In this document: positions 7,112 to 16,599 of the stretch, piece after piece
Layout: each line of letters starts with the position of its first letter
How positions within the stretch are numbered: position 1 is the stretch's first letter
DNA from: Clostridiales bacterium
GTDB lineage: Bacteria; Bacillota; Clostridia; Caldicoprobacterales; UBA3941
Assembly (NCBI GenBank): GCA_012518395.1
Contig: JAAYSJ010000022.1
Span: forward strand, 1 to 48,815
Length of the DNA: 48,815 bases
Reading direction: 5' to 3'
Notes under the pieces: model-generated
Database searches by the model: none
What the model was told of the DNA's origin: nothing
The model's input: the letters and a program-made list of their open reading frames with translations, nothing else
Program-made: the position numbers and the translations under genes

Positions 7112-10100
7112 CTATCCTTCAATTGGCCTATCCTGGGCGGCCTTTCTTTTCTTTAGATATAGAACAGCCAGGCCAATAGCAAGAATTGCTGCCCCAGCCA
7201 AGGCTGCAAATATCCAAGCCGGTATACCCTTTTCAATTGCACAGAATACGACCCTATTGTCAGGGCTTTCAAACACCAAATATTTACCGTCTTTATGGCT
7301 ATTTATTTTTACCCATTTGCCATTGGTCAAAGCAAAGAGATCCGGATCCCTTTTTCCCTCGGGCATAAGATACCTGATAGTGTGTGTCATATTTCCGTCA
7401 TCCGGAATAATTACTTCTAATTGATCTATAGGCTTTTTTCTGCCTGAATAAGGTGCTCCTGGTACGCCAGAATTTAAGATTAGTGAAGCCTCCTGCACAA
7501 ATTCTCCCTCCACTAGAACTAAGGGGAGAGTATTGTTTCTTCTTTCTTCGCTCTCAAGGACAGTTAAATACGGGGTATAATTAGCTTGAATAACGGTATC
7601 GGCAGTAATGGTTTTCTCCTCAAATTGTTCCCACTCACCGTAAAACCCATCTTTTTCGGGCACCGGAGGCAAATCTATCTTAAAAGGTGATTCCCCATAG
7701 TTTACATCGTAGGTTCGGACGATTTCCCCGTCACTGACAAAACTGAGCTTCAACTGCTTAAATACAAGGGGGAGATCCGCTATGGAAATCAATTCGTTGT
7801 AGCTTAAAGGTTCGGCTTTATCCATATAGCTGATACCATCGATAGCCGATAGGTTATCACTGACAAAATAATTAGTTTTGATAGTACTGTCTTCCTCTAC
7901 ATCTCCTGCGATAGCCCCTATACAAGATTTGGCCTCTTCTACTTTAACCATAGTATAGCAATCAACTATTTCAGCGCCGTAACCGGAAATGCCGCCGATG
8001 TAATTGGCTCCTCTCAAGGTGCTTTTAGCATAACTGGAAACGACAGGCCCCTTAGATCTGCCGGCAATACCGCCAACATAATCACCATCGGTGCTTTCCA
8101 CAGAATCCGAGGCTATGCAATCTATGATGTATCCTAGATCCATAGCCCCCACAATACCGCCCGCATTATTCTTTTTCGCAATTATTTGGCCGCTGTTTTC
8201 ACATTTTTGAATGATGGCGTTGGTTTGGAATACGGCATTTAAAGAGGCATCCTTTAGTAATGCAAGATCGTCTTCCGGGTCAGATTCAAACTCGATGGCC
8301 ATGGCACCTGCTATGCCGCCTACGTTTAGAACCCCCTCTATCACACCAAAATTTTTGCAATTTAGCACCTTACCTTCTGTTTTGCGATCGATATCTTCAC
8401 GGGATATATCTTGATAGATCTTGTCAAGGCTCTTTTCGTCATTCATCAGCTCATCCATCATTTCAAAGGACATACCCATTACAAGAGAGAGCTGATCTCC
8501 CATGGATTGCATATCGTCTGACATGATTCTCCCCTGGAGAAACATGGTGTCCATGAACTCTGAAAGGGAAGCAGACATATCGGCCATACTGTCTAAAAGG
8601 CCTTCTCTGACCCTTTGATAGTCATCGCTTATGGATTCAAAATCCATTTCCGGCATACCGGTCATATAGTCTAAAATATCTTTTATCCCGCTAAAGACCT
8701 GGTTTAATTTCTCAAAAGCCCTTTCCAGAGTCTTTATTCCATCGACAATACCATCCAGAGCTTCTTTTAACTCGTCTCCTATTTCACCATCTATTGAGGA
8801 GATGAGCTCACCGATAATTTCAGTTAATTCTTCAAGATTGGACAGTTCCCGGGAAATAATATCGGTTGCAGATCTTAGGTTTTCCCATGCCAGCCCCAGC
8901 AGTTCGGCAACACCCTCGGTTTCATTGTCCAGAAGTATTTCTATCGCATCGTTTATATAAGAAGTACTTTGTTCAATTTTATTCCAGGCCTCATCCAATC
9001 CGGAAACAATATTACGTAATCTGGCCAGAAGTTCCTCTGCTTCAAGACTATCCTCCGGCAGCTTTTCCAGAGTTTTCTCAATTATTTTCAAAGATTCTTC
9101 AATGGAAGCTATAGATTTTGCTACATCCTCTGAAATCCCTTCAATTGTCTTTATAAGGGGTCTTATTCTGTCCAGGATCTCTACGCCTATGACGCTGGTT
9201 TTATTTATTAAGACCTCTGTCATATCCATAAGTTCCTTGGCATGGGCTTTTCCCGTATCTATATCCTGCCGGATCCCGGATAACTTTTGCTCCATCTCCA
9301 GAGAACCATGTTTCGCAGCTGATGACATTTTCTTGATAGTAGAATCCAGAGCATCCAATTCCTCATGTAGTGCATCCAGTTTCGATGGGGGGATCAAGAC
9401 GTTAATATAAGGTTCCATCTGACCTGCTATACCGCTAACCTCTTTGCGGCCTTGGACAGACCCGTAATTAGAACAATCTGATATAAATCCAGTTTGTCTG
9501 CCTGCAATACCTCCCACATTATAGCCTACTTGGGGGTAGCCAATAACACCTTCGTTTTTTGAATTCTTTATGATGCCTGTATTGACCCCGGCAATACCCC
9601 CTATGTCTGTTATATCGGGAGCCAGTCTTGAAATTTGGGTTATATCGATATTGTCCAGGGATAGATCCAGATCTCCATAATCAAAATCTTCCTCTTCTAT
9701 CGTTGTATTAACGCTTATCTTGTTGATGCTGCGAAGTATTGTTCCTGAATTGAATCCGGTTATACCACCAACTTTTCTTTTTCCGTAAATTATTCCTTTG
9801 GATGAGGAATCTATAATCATACCTGTATCCCCATTCCATCCTGCCAGACCTCCGATTATATCCTTACCGTTTATATATCCGGAGAAGCTGCAATCTTCTA
9901 TAGTTCCCCTGTTATAGCCTACGATACCGCCAACGGTGGATTTCTCTCCTAAGGGGGTAAGGATACCCTCAATATTCAGGTTTTTTATGACCCCGCCTTC
10001 CTGAAGATACCGGAAAAAACCCTGATTTGAGCCCTCTACGGTTATGGATAAGCCCTTGATTGTATGCCCCTTGCCATCAAAGGTGCCCAAAAAAATCGGT

Positions 10101-10324
10101 ATAGGGGTAAAATCCTTATCATTAAGATCTATATCTGAGGTTAGGATAACCTCCAGGCCTTGGGAAAAGCCATCAAAAGAACAATCCTTTGAAAGCTGAA
10201 TCAAATCTGAGGTATCTTCTATATATATGGTCCTGGTTATTTCCTCAGGAGAGGCTGTGATAGTACCTGTCGGGAATAATATTAAGATTATCAGGAATAC
10301 CAAGGCCAAATTAAGCTTCTTCAT
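7112..10324 (-). CDS. Large membrane-anchored GLUG-repeat / coiled-coil surface protein
   Basis: The 1070-residue protein begins with a signal peptide (hydrophobic LALVFLIILILFPTG, cleavage near TITA-SP). A first block of GLUG repeats follows (about 75-305), recognisable by recurrent VGGIVGYNRG/IGGIAGVNTG strands. A long acidic helical region comes next (about 315-660; for example LDALHEELDALDSTIKKM), probably coiled coil. A second GLUG block runs to about 840, then a mixed C-terminal part and a final transmembrane helix (WIFAALAGAAILAIGLAVLY) with a KKRK stop-transfer. It is therefore expected on the outside of the membrane. The ORF track begins 33 codons upstream; MKKLN is preceded by GGAGGGTATCC. 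Its start overlaps the end of the exporter gene by 14 bases, so the two are translationally coupled. The function is unknown; a partner or extracellular extension of the exporter is an inference. A long helical insert between exporter and wall also recalls YhgE/Pip-like partners. Confidence 0.8.
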   Translation of the reverse strand: MKKLNLALVFLIILILFPTGTITASPEEITRTIYIEDTSDLIQLSKDCSFDGFSQGLEVILTSDIDLNDKDFTPIPIFLGTFDGKGHTIKGLSITVEGSNQGFFRYLQEGGVIKNLNIEGILTPLGEKSTVGGIVGYNRGTIEDCSFSGYINGKDIIGGLAGWNGDTGMIIDSSSKGIIYGKRKVGGITGFNSGTILRSINKISVNTTIEEEDFDYGDLDLSLDNIDITQISRLAPDITDIGGIAGVNTGIIKNSKNEGVIGYPQVGYNVGGIAGRQTGFISDCSNYGSVQGRKEVSGIAGQMEPYINVLIPPSKLDALHEELDALDSTIKKMSSAAKHGSLEMEQKLSGIRQDIDTGKAHAKELMDMTEVLINKTSVIGVEILDRIRPLIKTIEGISEDVAKSIASIEESLKIIEKTLEKLPEDSLEAEELLARLRNIVSGLDEAWNKIEQSTSYINDAIEILLDNETEGVAELLGLAWENLRSATDIISRELSNLEELTEIIGELISSIDGEIGDELKEALDGIVDGIKTLERAFEKLNQVFSGIKDILDYMTGMPEMDFESISDDYQRVREGLLDSMADMSASLSEFMDTMFLQGRIMSDDMQSMGDQLSLVMGMSFEMMDELMNDEKSLDKIYQDISREDIDRKTEGKVLNCKNFGVIEGVLNVGGIAGAMAIEFESDPEDDLALLKDASLNAVFQTNAIIQKCENSGQIIAKKNNAGGIVGAMDLGYIIDCIASDSVESTDGDYVGGIAGRSKGPVVSSYAKSTLRGANYIGGISGYGAEIVDCYTMVKVEEAKSCIGAIAGDVEEDSTIKTNYFVSDNLSAIDGISYMDKAEPLSYNELISIADLPLVFKQLKLSFVSDGEIVRTYDVNYGESPFKIDLPPVPEKDGFYGEWEQFEEKTITADTVIQANYTPYLTVLESEERRNNTLPLVLVEGEFVQEASLILNSGVPGAPYSGRKKPIDQLEVIIPDDGNMTHTIRYLMPEGKRDPDLFALTNGKWVKINSHKDGKYLVFESPDNRVVFCAIEKGIPAWIFAALAGAAILAIGLAVLYLKKRKAAQDRPIEG

Positions 10325-12767
10325 GGATACCCTCCATTCCTGTGTCCAAACTGTCACCGGCTCTTTTACTACCATCATGGACAGCCCGTATCTCCCCGGT
10401 GACAGTGCCGTCAACATATGCATCTATCTCGCCATTTATATAACCCTTTAGCTTGCCTTTGAGCTGCACCCTGTCCATTGATTCTTGGGGGTGGGAGCTT
10501 AGTATATTCAATTTAAAAGAAGTTCTTTCAATTATAATGTCTCCCAAATAAAGGAGCTGAGGAAGAACGAATATGACCAAAGCCATTGAGATAATAGTCC
10601 CATATCCTAAATAGGAACCCAGGATAGAGGTGGCCCCATCCGTTGAGATCTGTCCTATCAATATGCCGGAAATGGCCAGGATGGTGCCCGAGGTTATAAC
10701 AGTAGGATATCCTTGATTGAGAGCCTGGATTATGGCTTGACGTTTTGGCATACTTTTTTTAAGGGCAAGGTAACGGCTGGATATGACAATGGCATAGTCT
10801 ATATTAGCACCCATCTGAATGGAGGATACAAGTAAAAAGCCTAGGAAATAGATCGGTTTCTTTGTCAAATAGGGTACAGAGAAATTGATCCAGATACTGG
10901 CTTGTATTACAGCGATAAGGATAAAGGGAAGTCCGGCTGACTGGAAGGTAAATGTTAATATTATTACTACAAACAAAACCGACAGGATACTTATTATAAG
11001 GTTGTCTTTGTCAAAGGTTAAGGACATATCCCAGGAATTAGTGGATTCACCGGTTAAATGGACTGAATCACGATCATAGTGCTTTCCTGCCTCCCTGTAA
11101 ATAGTGGCAAGAAAATCGTAGGTCTCCTGGCTTTCCGCAGGCAAGTTTAAAACTATGAACATCCTGCTATAATTTTCGCTCTCCATCTGGATACGGGCAC
11201 TAGCTAATTGTTTATAGGAATCTTCCAACCCTTCCATCATCTCCTCGTCCAGGGTGACTAATCCTTCGTTGACCTGCTTATATGCAAATTGGATCATATC
11301 TATAAGAGGAACACCGTATTGGGTAACACCGCTTATAATCCTTCCGTATTCTTCATCATCTACAGCATAAGCAGAATACAAGAGCTGCGCCATCTCATAG
11401 TCCAAATCCATTAGCTCTGCAAATTGCCTGGGGTTTAGGGAATCTGCCAGCATAAAACCGCCCATGGCCTCTGTATTGGCCAAGCCTACGGCGGCATCGA
11501 CCTCATCATAGCCTTCCAATGCGGTTAAAAGTTTCTTCTCAGCCCTATAATCGCCACCGGGTACCATAAGAGCCATCATATTGCTGGAACCGAAGTTCTT
11601 TTCGATTCTGTCCTCTGCTATTTGGGCCTCGGAAAGCCTGTTGGCACGGAAATTATCCAGACTGAAGGAAAAAGGACATTTCATGGAAAATATAAAGGCA
11701 AAGATGAGGACTACAGCAAAGATAGGGGGGATGATGAATCTGGTTTTAATAGAAAAACGCCCTAACACAGATACCGAGGGAACATAGCTTCTGTGCCGGG
11801 TTTTATGAATAGCCTTACTAAAGAGAACCAGGAGCCCGGGCATAAGGGTAAAGACGGATAACATACTTAACAGGATGGCCTTTATCATAACAGCGGCCAG
11901 ATCCTTGCCTATCCCAAACTCCATAAAAGCCAGAGCACCCAGCCCGGCCATGGTGGTCAAACTGCTGGATGATATCTCAGGGATCGCTTTTTGAAGAGCT
12001 AAAATAGCTGCGTCTCTGGCGGGTAGGATCTCATTTTCTTCGCTAAACCTGTGGCACAGGATAATGGCATAATCTATGGCCAGGGCAAGCTGAAGGACTA
12101 CAGCTACAGAATTGGAGACAAAGGAGATGGTACCATAAAAATAATTGGTACCCATATTTAAAAGGGCTGCTGCTCCGAAGGTGATCAGGAGCACCGGTAT
12201 CTCTGCATAGGATTTTGATGTAAAAAGGAGGACGATTACAATGACTATCCCTGCAAGAATACCTATAATAGTCATTTCTTTGGTAAGTTGAGCGGCTAAA
12301 TCTTTTCCTACACTGGTAGAGATAGATGAATCGTAGGAGGATACCAGCTTCCGGACTTCATCCATAGCTTCCAAACTTATTTGGTCAGTATCTTCACCGG
12401 CAAAGGTTACGATAAAAAGGGCGGAGGTATTCTTATAGTGGTCTTCATTGTTCTCAAACATTACAGAATCGACCCCGTCGACCTGCTTGATCTCTTCCGC
12501 TATATCCTGGGCATGAGGAAAGGAAATATTGGAGACCATAACATTGGCCATGCCAAAGGTGGTAAATTCCTCTTCCATAACGGCAATTCCCTGAAGGGTC
12601 CTGCTATCTTCAGGAAGATACTTTGCAACATCTTCTTCGACGTTTACCCAGCTCATAGAAAAAAGGCTGAAGCCAAGAATGATTATATAAAATAGGAAGA
12701 ACAAATTCCGCCTGTCTACAATGACCTGCGCTATTCGTTCAAACAGTCCATGCCTGCCTTTTTTCAT
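10311..12767 (-). CDS. MMPL/RND-superfamily transporter
   Basis: The 818-residue protein has the RND layout of Gram-positive MMPL transporters. There is one N-terminal helix (RNLFFLFYIIILGFSLFSM), an extracellular domain, and a five-helix sterol-sensing-like bundle with the LALAIDYAIILCHRF signature. A second extracellular domain and a second bundle follow, with the equivalent SSIQMGANIDYAIVISSRYL. The Asp of each DYAI motif is the likely proton-relay residue. Substrates of such proteins are usually lipids, polyketides or hydrophobic compounds; none can be named. About 70 hydrophilic residues follow the last helix. I start at ATG 12767, which is correctly spaced after GAGGGTG; the GTG at 12776 overlaps that site. 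It is first in an operon with the GLUG protein. No TetR-type regulator adjoins it, although a palindrome lies upstream. Confidence 0.9.
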   Translation of the reverse strand: MKKGRHGLFERIAQVIVDRRNLFFLFYIIILGFSLFSMSWVNVEEDVAKYLPEDSRTLQGIAVMEEEFTTFGMANVMVSNISFPHAQDIAEEIKQVDGVDSVMFENNEDHYKNTSALFIVTFAGEDTDQISLEAMDEVRKLVSSYDSSISTSVGKDLAAQLTKEMTIIGILAGIVIVIVLLFTSKSYAEIPVLLITFGAAALLNMGTNYFYGTISFVSNSVAVVLQLALAIDYAIILCHRFSEENEILPARDAAILALQKAIPEISSSSLTTMAGLGALAFMEFGIGKDLAAVMIKAILLSMLSVFTLMPGLLVLFSKAIHKTRHRSYVPSVSVLGRFSIKTRFIIPPIFAVVLIFAFIFSMKCPFSFSLDNFRANRLSEAQIAEDRIEKNFGSSNMMALMVPGGDYRAEKKLLTALEGYDEVDAAVGLANTEAMGGFMLADSLNPRQFAELMDLDYEMAQLLYSAYAVDDEEYGRIISGVTQYGVPLIDMIQFAYKQVNEGLVTLDEEMMEGLEDSYKQLASARIQMESENYSRMFIVLNLPAESQETYDFLATIYREAGKHYDRDSVHLTGESTNSWDMSLTFDKDNLIISILSVLFVVIILTFTFQSAGLPFILIAVIQASIWINFSVPYLTKKPIYFLGFLLVSSIQMGANIDYAIVISSRYLALKKSMPKRQAIIQALNQGYPTVITSGTILAISGILIGQISTDGATSILGSYLGYGTIISMALVIFVLPQLLYLGDIIIERTSFKLNILSSHPQESMDRVQLKGKLKGYINGEIDAYVDGTVTGEIRAVHDGSKRAGDSLDTGMEGIHEEA

Positions 12768-12809
12768 ATGAATCACCCTCGATTATTGATCCTTATATCA
12801 CCGAAACAA

Positions 12810-12827
12810 AGGACATACTTTTGTCCT
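12810..12827. promoter_or_regulatory. Candidate operator palindrome upstream of the MMPL gene
   Basis: AGGACA (12810-12815) and TGTCCT (12822-12827) form a perfect inverted repeat with a 6-base spacer. It lies in the leader of the exporter operon, about 25-45 bases downstream of the predicted start site. The half-site size and spacing fit a dimeric repressor; no regulator gene is adjacent. Confidence 0.4.
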
Positions 12828-12854
12828 GTTATAATTATTGACGCCTTTATGCAT

Positions 12855-12882
12855 AGTATACTATATATAAGGGACAATGCAA
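12855..12882 (-). promoter_or_regulatory. Candidate promoter of the MMPL-GLUG operon
   Basis: Read on the minus strand, TTGCAT (12877-12882) and TATACT (12855-12860) are spaced by 16 bases. The -10 lies within the 12-base palindrome ATAGTATACTAT (12853-12864). A weaker plus-strand pair, TTGACG (12838-12843) and TATATA (12862-12867) with 18 bases between, overlaps it, so the site could be divergent. Confidence 0.4.
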
Positions 12883-12985
12883 TGAATATGTAGGAGCGTT
12901 TCATATATACTTACGTTAGTATAAAACTACTATGATAAATCAGACGAACCAAAGATAAAAGGATCCATTTTATGAAACTACATAA

Positions 12986-13192
12986 TCTATTAAGGAGCAC
13001 AAGGTTCATAGGGGACGCGCGATAATTGATGTATTTCAAAAAGGCAAGATTCGCAAACTCCATGTTAATTATAACATAGACCTAAAAAGCGAAATAGTAT
13101 ACACTAGTTCTGCGACACTAAAACTTTTGTCTGGGAACCCTCAAAAGGGCGGTATGCACCTTGGAAATTTAATGAAAAGTAACTTTTTCTAA
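12986..13192 (+). pseudogene. Possible remnant of a small coding sequence
   Basis: Within the 504-base gap between the exporter promoter and the binding-protein gene there is an open stretch of 68 codons ending in TAA. It reads like a natural protein tail (for example RGRAIIDVFQKGKIRKLHVN) but has no start codon or ribosome binding site. An ATG at 12972 opens a different frame (MKLHNLLRSTRFIGDAR, then stop) that would join it by one frameshift near 13020. I do not recognise the product. The rest of the gap holds only promoter-like sequence. This is a weak call and could be chance. Confidence 0.2.
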
Positions 13193-13271
13193 ATTGATAA
13201 AATGTTTTAGGTCGGGCTTGTTTTTATAAGTTGGAACTCTTAAGTAAATTATACAAGGGGGATTAGACATT

Positions 13272-14600
13272 ATGAGAAAAGTACATCTATTAATTGCAAT
13301 TTGTATGGTTTTTGTAATGCTGGTTAGTTGTGGACAAGGTACACCACCTGCACAAAACGGCAAGGACGATACCACTCCTAACAATTCGGTGGATGCAGAC
13401 AAGCCATATGCAGGAACAACAATTCGGTTTTTAGCTTCAAATCATAGTTGGGCAGATACTGTTGAACCATTACTTCCAGAATTTGAAGAGAAGACTGGTA
13501 TAAAAGTAAATATAGAAAAGTTTGAGTTGAATCAAACTGCAGAGAAGGCGACGATAGAGCTTTCCAGTAAAAATGATACACTAGACGTTGTGTACATTCG
13601 TCCTATGTCGGAAGGCAGAATGTTTATAGAAAATGGGTGGTTAGAACCCGTTGATCAATACTGGGAAGGCGATGCTGAATTTGATGCAGACGATTTAATG
13701 GAGGCTGCCAAAGATGCTTTTACGGTAGATGATGTTATTTATGGGGCGCCTGTTACTACAGAGCGACAAATTCTATACTATCGCAAAGATCTATTAGAAG
13801 AAAAGAATATTCCGGTGTCTACAACGCTGGACGAACTGTATGAGGCTGCAGTTAAATTGAATAATCCAGAAGCTGGTATTGCCGGTATCGTGAGCAGGGG
13901 TGCCGCAAGTGTTACCTGTTTCGCCAGCTACTTGTTTAGTTTTGGTGGACAATACCAGGATGGCACAACGTCTACATTAGATACACCAGAAGCGGCAGAA
14001 GCTATTAAATACTATGGTAAAATTCTGAAGGATGCTGGTCCGGATGGTATCCTAAATATGACTCACGCAGAAGTCAGTGCATTATTTGCACAGGGTCAAG
14101 CAGCTATGATAACTGAAGTTGACGCTCTATATCAGAGCATAGCAGATCCTGCCTCAACAGAGCTTAGCGATAAAATTGGCTATGCACGGTTCCCAGCAGG
14201 TCCAGCAGGATCTAAACCTATAAACTCATGTTCATTCGGGTTAGGCATTAGTGCATTTTCTAAAAATAAAGATGCAGCATGGGAATTTATTAAATGGTCC
14301 GTTGGCAAGGAAATAAACGCAAAGATCCATGCTGCCGGTGCGCCTACTGCCAGAGAATCTGCTTGGGCAGACGAAGAAATCAATACTGGATTGCCTGCGG
14401 AAATGGTGGAAGCAGTTAAAGACAGCTTCGAAGGCAGCGTGGGTGTTGATAGGCCACTAACTTTGAATTATCCAATGGTTCGTGACGTAATTATACCGTT
14501 ACTTGGCCAGTCCATGATGAATGGTGGCGAAAACATGGAAGAGCTTATACAAAATGCTAATAAGGAAATACAGGCAGTATATGATTCCTATGATAAGTAG
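13272..14600 (+). CDS. Carbohydrate ABC transporter substrate-binding lipoprotein (family 1)
   Basis: The 442-residue protein has a lipoprotein signal peptide with lipobox LVSC (Cys20) and then a low-complexity linker. The mature part has the bilobed architecture of family 1 sugar-binding proteins: TIRFLASNHSWADTVEPLLP early, MTHAEVSALFAQGQAAMITE in the hinge area, and WEFIKWSVGKEINAKIH near the end. The start ATG has ACAAGGGGGAT upstream. It is first in the cluster with two matching permeases, the M20 peptidase, TauE and uxaC, which suggests that it captures uronic-acid-containing sugars; that ligand is inferred only from context. A hairpin after the gene may keep its expression above that of the permeases. 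Confidence 0.9.
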   Translation: MRKVHLLIAICMVFVMLVSCGQGTPPAQNGKDDTTPNNSVDADKPYAGTTIRFLASNHSWADTVEPLLPEFEEKTGIKVNIEKFELNQTAEKATIELSSKNDTLDVVYIRPMSEGRMFIENGWLEPVDQYWEGDAEFDADDLMEAAKDAFTVDDVIYGAPVTTERQILYYRKDLLEEKNIPVSTTLDELYEAAVKLNNPEAGIAGIVSRGAASVTCFASYLFSFGGQYQDGTTSTLDTPEAAEAIKYYGKILKDAGPDGILNMTHAEVSALFAQGQAAMITEVDALYQSIADPASTELSDKIGYARFPAGPAGSKPINSCSFGLGISAFSKNKDAAWEFIKWSVGKEINAKIHAAGAPTARESAWADEEINTGLPAEMVEAVKDSFEGSVGVDRPLTLNYPMVRDVIIPLLGQSMMNGGENMEELIQNANKEIQAVYDSYDK

Positions 14601-14901
14601 TAAATAAACCGAGGGGGAACTAACTACAACAGGGGCTTTTTTTGATACTGTCAAGACAAGCCCCCGTTCTTATTCACGGCTGTTTGTATATCTATATATC
14701 TATGTGTATTCACCATAATGCTAACCACCACGGACAAATATTTGTAGTCAGCAGGTGCTAAATTATTATTAATGAGTTTTTAACGAAGATTATCTATTTA
14801 GCCAATAGCCGCTATATTATGCCTCGTAACAGTTTAAACGCAACTTATATAGGGAAATTAGTTTAAAAGCGAATGTAAAATTATAACACGGGGTGTTTAT
14901 T
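14601..14901 (+). terminator. Spacer with attenuator-like hairpin between binding protein and permeases
   Basis: No gene is seen in this 301-base gap. GGGGCTT (14632-14638) can pair with AAGCCCC (14658-14664). The T-run sits inside the loop rather than after the stem, so it is an imperfect terminator or mRNA-stabilising stem. Partial termination here would explain high binding-protein and low permease expression, a common arrangement in ABC operons. The remaining AT-rich sequence could hold an internal promoter, but I could not pick one confidently. Confidence 0.35.
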
Positions 14902-15774
14902 ATGATTACTTACTTGAAAGAAAAGAATACTAAATTTTATTTTTCTTTGCCTACAATTTTATTTTTATTTATAATGGTTATATTTCCAATATTATTTACA
15001 TTGTACTCCAGTGTTACTAACTCAACATTGTCAGCTGCATCAGGCTTCGTTGGATTTAGCAATTACAGACAACTCTTCCAAGAAGCTAGATTTTGGGATT
15101 CAATGGGTAATACGATTTATTTTACTATAACAGCTAGTATTTTCGAGACCTTTCTTGGGCTACTTTTCGCGATCTTACTAAATAGGGCTTTTAGGGGTAA
15201 AACATTAGTAAAAACTATGTTTTTATTACCCTTTGCTGCCACCCCTGTGGCCATCGCAATGACTTGGCAATTAATATACGATCCCAATATGGGAATAGTA
15301 AATGCATTTATAGCATTATTTGGTATGGAGCCGAAATTATGGCTTGCTTCAACAGAGACTGCACTAAATTGTTTGATATTTATAGAGATATGGCAAGGCA
15401 CAGCAATCGTGGCCCTAATTATTAGTGCGGGACTAAGCCTTGTACCAGATTCATTATACGAGGCTGCAGGAATAGACGGGGCATCTTCATGGAAATGTTT
15501 TTTTCACATAACCCTGCCTAGTATTAATAATACAGTTTTCATGGCATTTATTTTAAGGTTTATAGAAGTAATAAAAGCATTTGATATAATTTATGCCACT
15601 ACAAAAGGTGGGCCAATGCATGCTTCTGAAACCCTTAACATTTATGGTTATCTAAAGGCATTCCAATACTTTCAGTTCGGAAGTGCCTCGGCCTTAATTA
15701 CAATGTTTACTATTGTTGTTACGATTATTGGAACAATACTGTTAAAAATTAAAAAACTTACGACTGAGGGGTAA
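14902..15774 (+). CDS. Carbohydrate ABC transporter permease (MalF-like)
   Basis: The 290-residue protein has about six membrane helices and the EAA loop EAAGIDGASSWKCFFHITLP, the docking site for the ABC ATPase. This is the pattern of MalF/UgpA-type permeases. The GTG at 14893 lies directly on the ribosome binding site, so I prefer ATG 14902, spaced correctly after ACGGGG. It is followed two bases later by its partner permease. No ATPase gene is present in the cluster; such transporters commonly share an MsmK/UgpC-type ATPase encoded elsewhere. Confidence 0.92.
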   Translation: MITYLKEKNTKFYFSLPTILFLFIMVIFPILFTLYSSVTNSTLSAASGFVGFSNYRQLFQEARFWDSMGNTIYFTITASIFETFLGLLFAILLNRAFRGKTLVKTMFLLPFAATPVAIAMTWQLIYDPNMGIVNAFIALFGMEPKLWLASTETALNCLIFIEIWQGTAIVALIISAGLSLVPDSLYEAAGIDGASSWKCFFHITLPSINNTVFMAFILRFIEVIKAFDIIYATTKGGPMHASETLNIYGYLKAFQYFQFGSASALITMFTIVVTIIGTILLKIKKLTTEG

Positions 15775-15776
15775 TT

Positions 15777-16592
15777 ATGACTAAAAAAGGATGGAAAAAG
15801 GTTGGATTTTATTGTCTCCTTGGGATAGTGCTTGTCTATGTTTTATTCCCATTTTTTTGGATGGTAATTAACTCTATAAAAGATCATAAAGATATTATGA
15901 ATATAGAAAGGATACTTTTTTTCAAACCAACCTTAAAAAACTATTTGGGTGCATTTAAAAACTATGATATGGTTGTCCCGATCAAAAATAGCCTTATAAT
16001 CGGCTTTATCTCTACAGGACTATCTTTAGCATTGGGGTTGCCATGTGCCTATGCAATAGCACGCTACAAAATGGATAAGTTAAGCGCAGCAATACTTTTT
16101 GTTCGCGTAATACCAGCGATTACATTCTTAATTCCCTGGTTTATCGTAGTTTCAAAGCTCGGTATAACGGATACATTTTTTGTAGTATCTTTAAGCCACA
16201 TGATCCTGTCGCTTCCTTTTACAGTTTGGATAATGACACCATTCTTTGAATCCATACCGATTGAATTAGAAGAGGCTGCGATGATTGATGGATGTGCACC
16301 TTTTGGCCGTTTTTTTAAAGTTTCTCTTCCAATAACACGTTCAGGAATAATTACGGTTACTATTATGTCATTTATTTATTCCTGGAATAATTTTATGTAC
16401 GCAATGGTTCTGTCTGGGAAAAACACTAAAACTGTACCCATAGCAATCTTTAATTTTGTGGGGTATTCTTTTGTCGACTGGGGGGCAATGATGGCGGCAG
16501 CGGTAGCGATTACGTCACCTATTTTGATCTTATCGCTGTTGACACAAAAATATATTATTAAAGGTTTAACCTCAGGTGCAGTGAAAGGATAG
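15777..16592 (+). CDS. Carbohydrate ABC transporter permease (MalG-like)
   Basis: The 271-residue protein is the second permease of the pair, with six predicted helices and the MalG-type EAA loop EEAAMIDGCAPFGRFFKVSLP. It begins two bases after the stop codon of the first permease, behind GAGGGG within that gene's end, so the two are translationally coupled. It ends seven bases before the M20 peptidase gene, which ties the peptidase to the transporter. Confidence 0.92.
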   Translation: MTKKGWKKVGFYCLLGIVLVYVLFPFFWMVINSIKDHKDIMNIERILFFKPTLKNYLGAFKNYDMVVPIKNSLIIGFISTGLSLALGLPCAYAIARYKMDKLSAAILFVRVIPAITFLIPWFIVVSKLGITDTFFVVSLSHMILSLPFTVWIMTPFFESIPIELEEAAMIDGCAPFGRFFKVSLPITRSGIITVTIMSFIYSWNNFMYAMVLSGKNTKTVPIAIFNFVGYSFVDWGAMMAAAVAITSPILILSLLTQKYIIKGLTSGAVKG

Positions 16593-16599
16593 ATAATTA

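Noticed and set aside
14632-14664. Full terminator ending transcription after the first binding-protein gene
   Set aside because: The T-run lies in the loop and not after the stem, and the permeases clearly belong with the binding protein; treated as an attenuator-like hairpin only.
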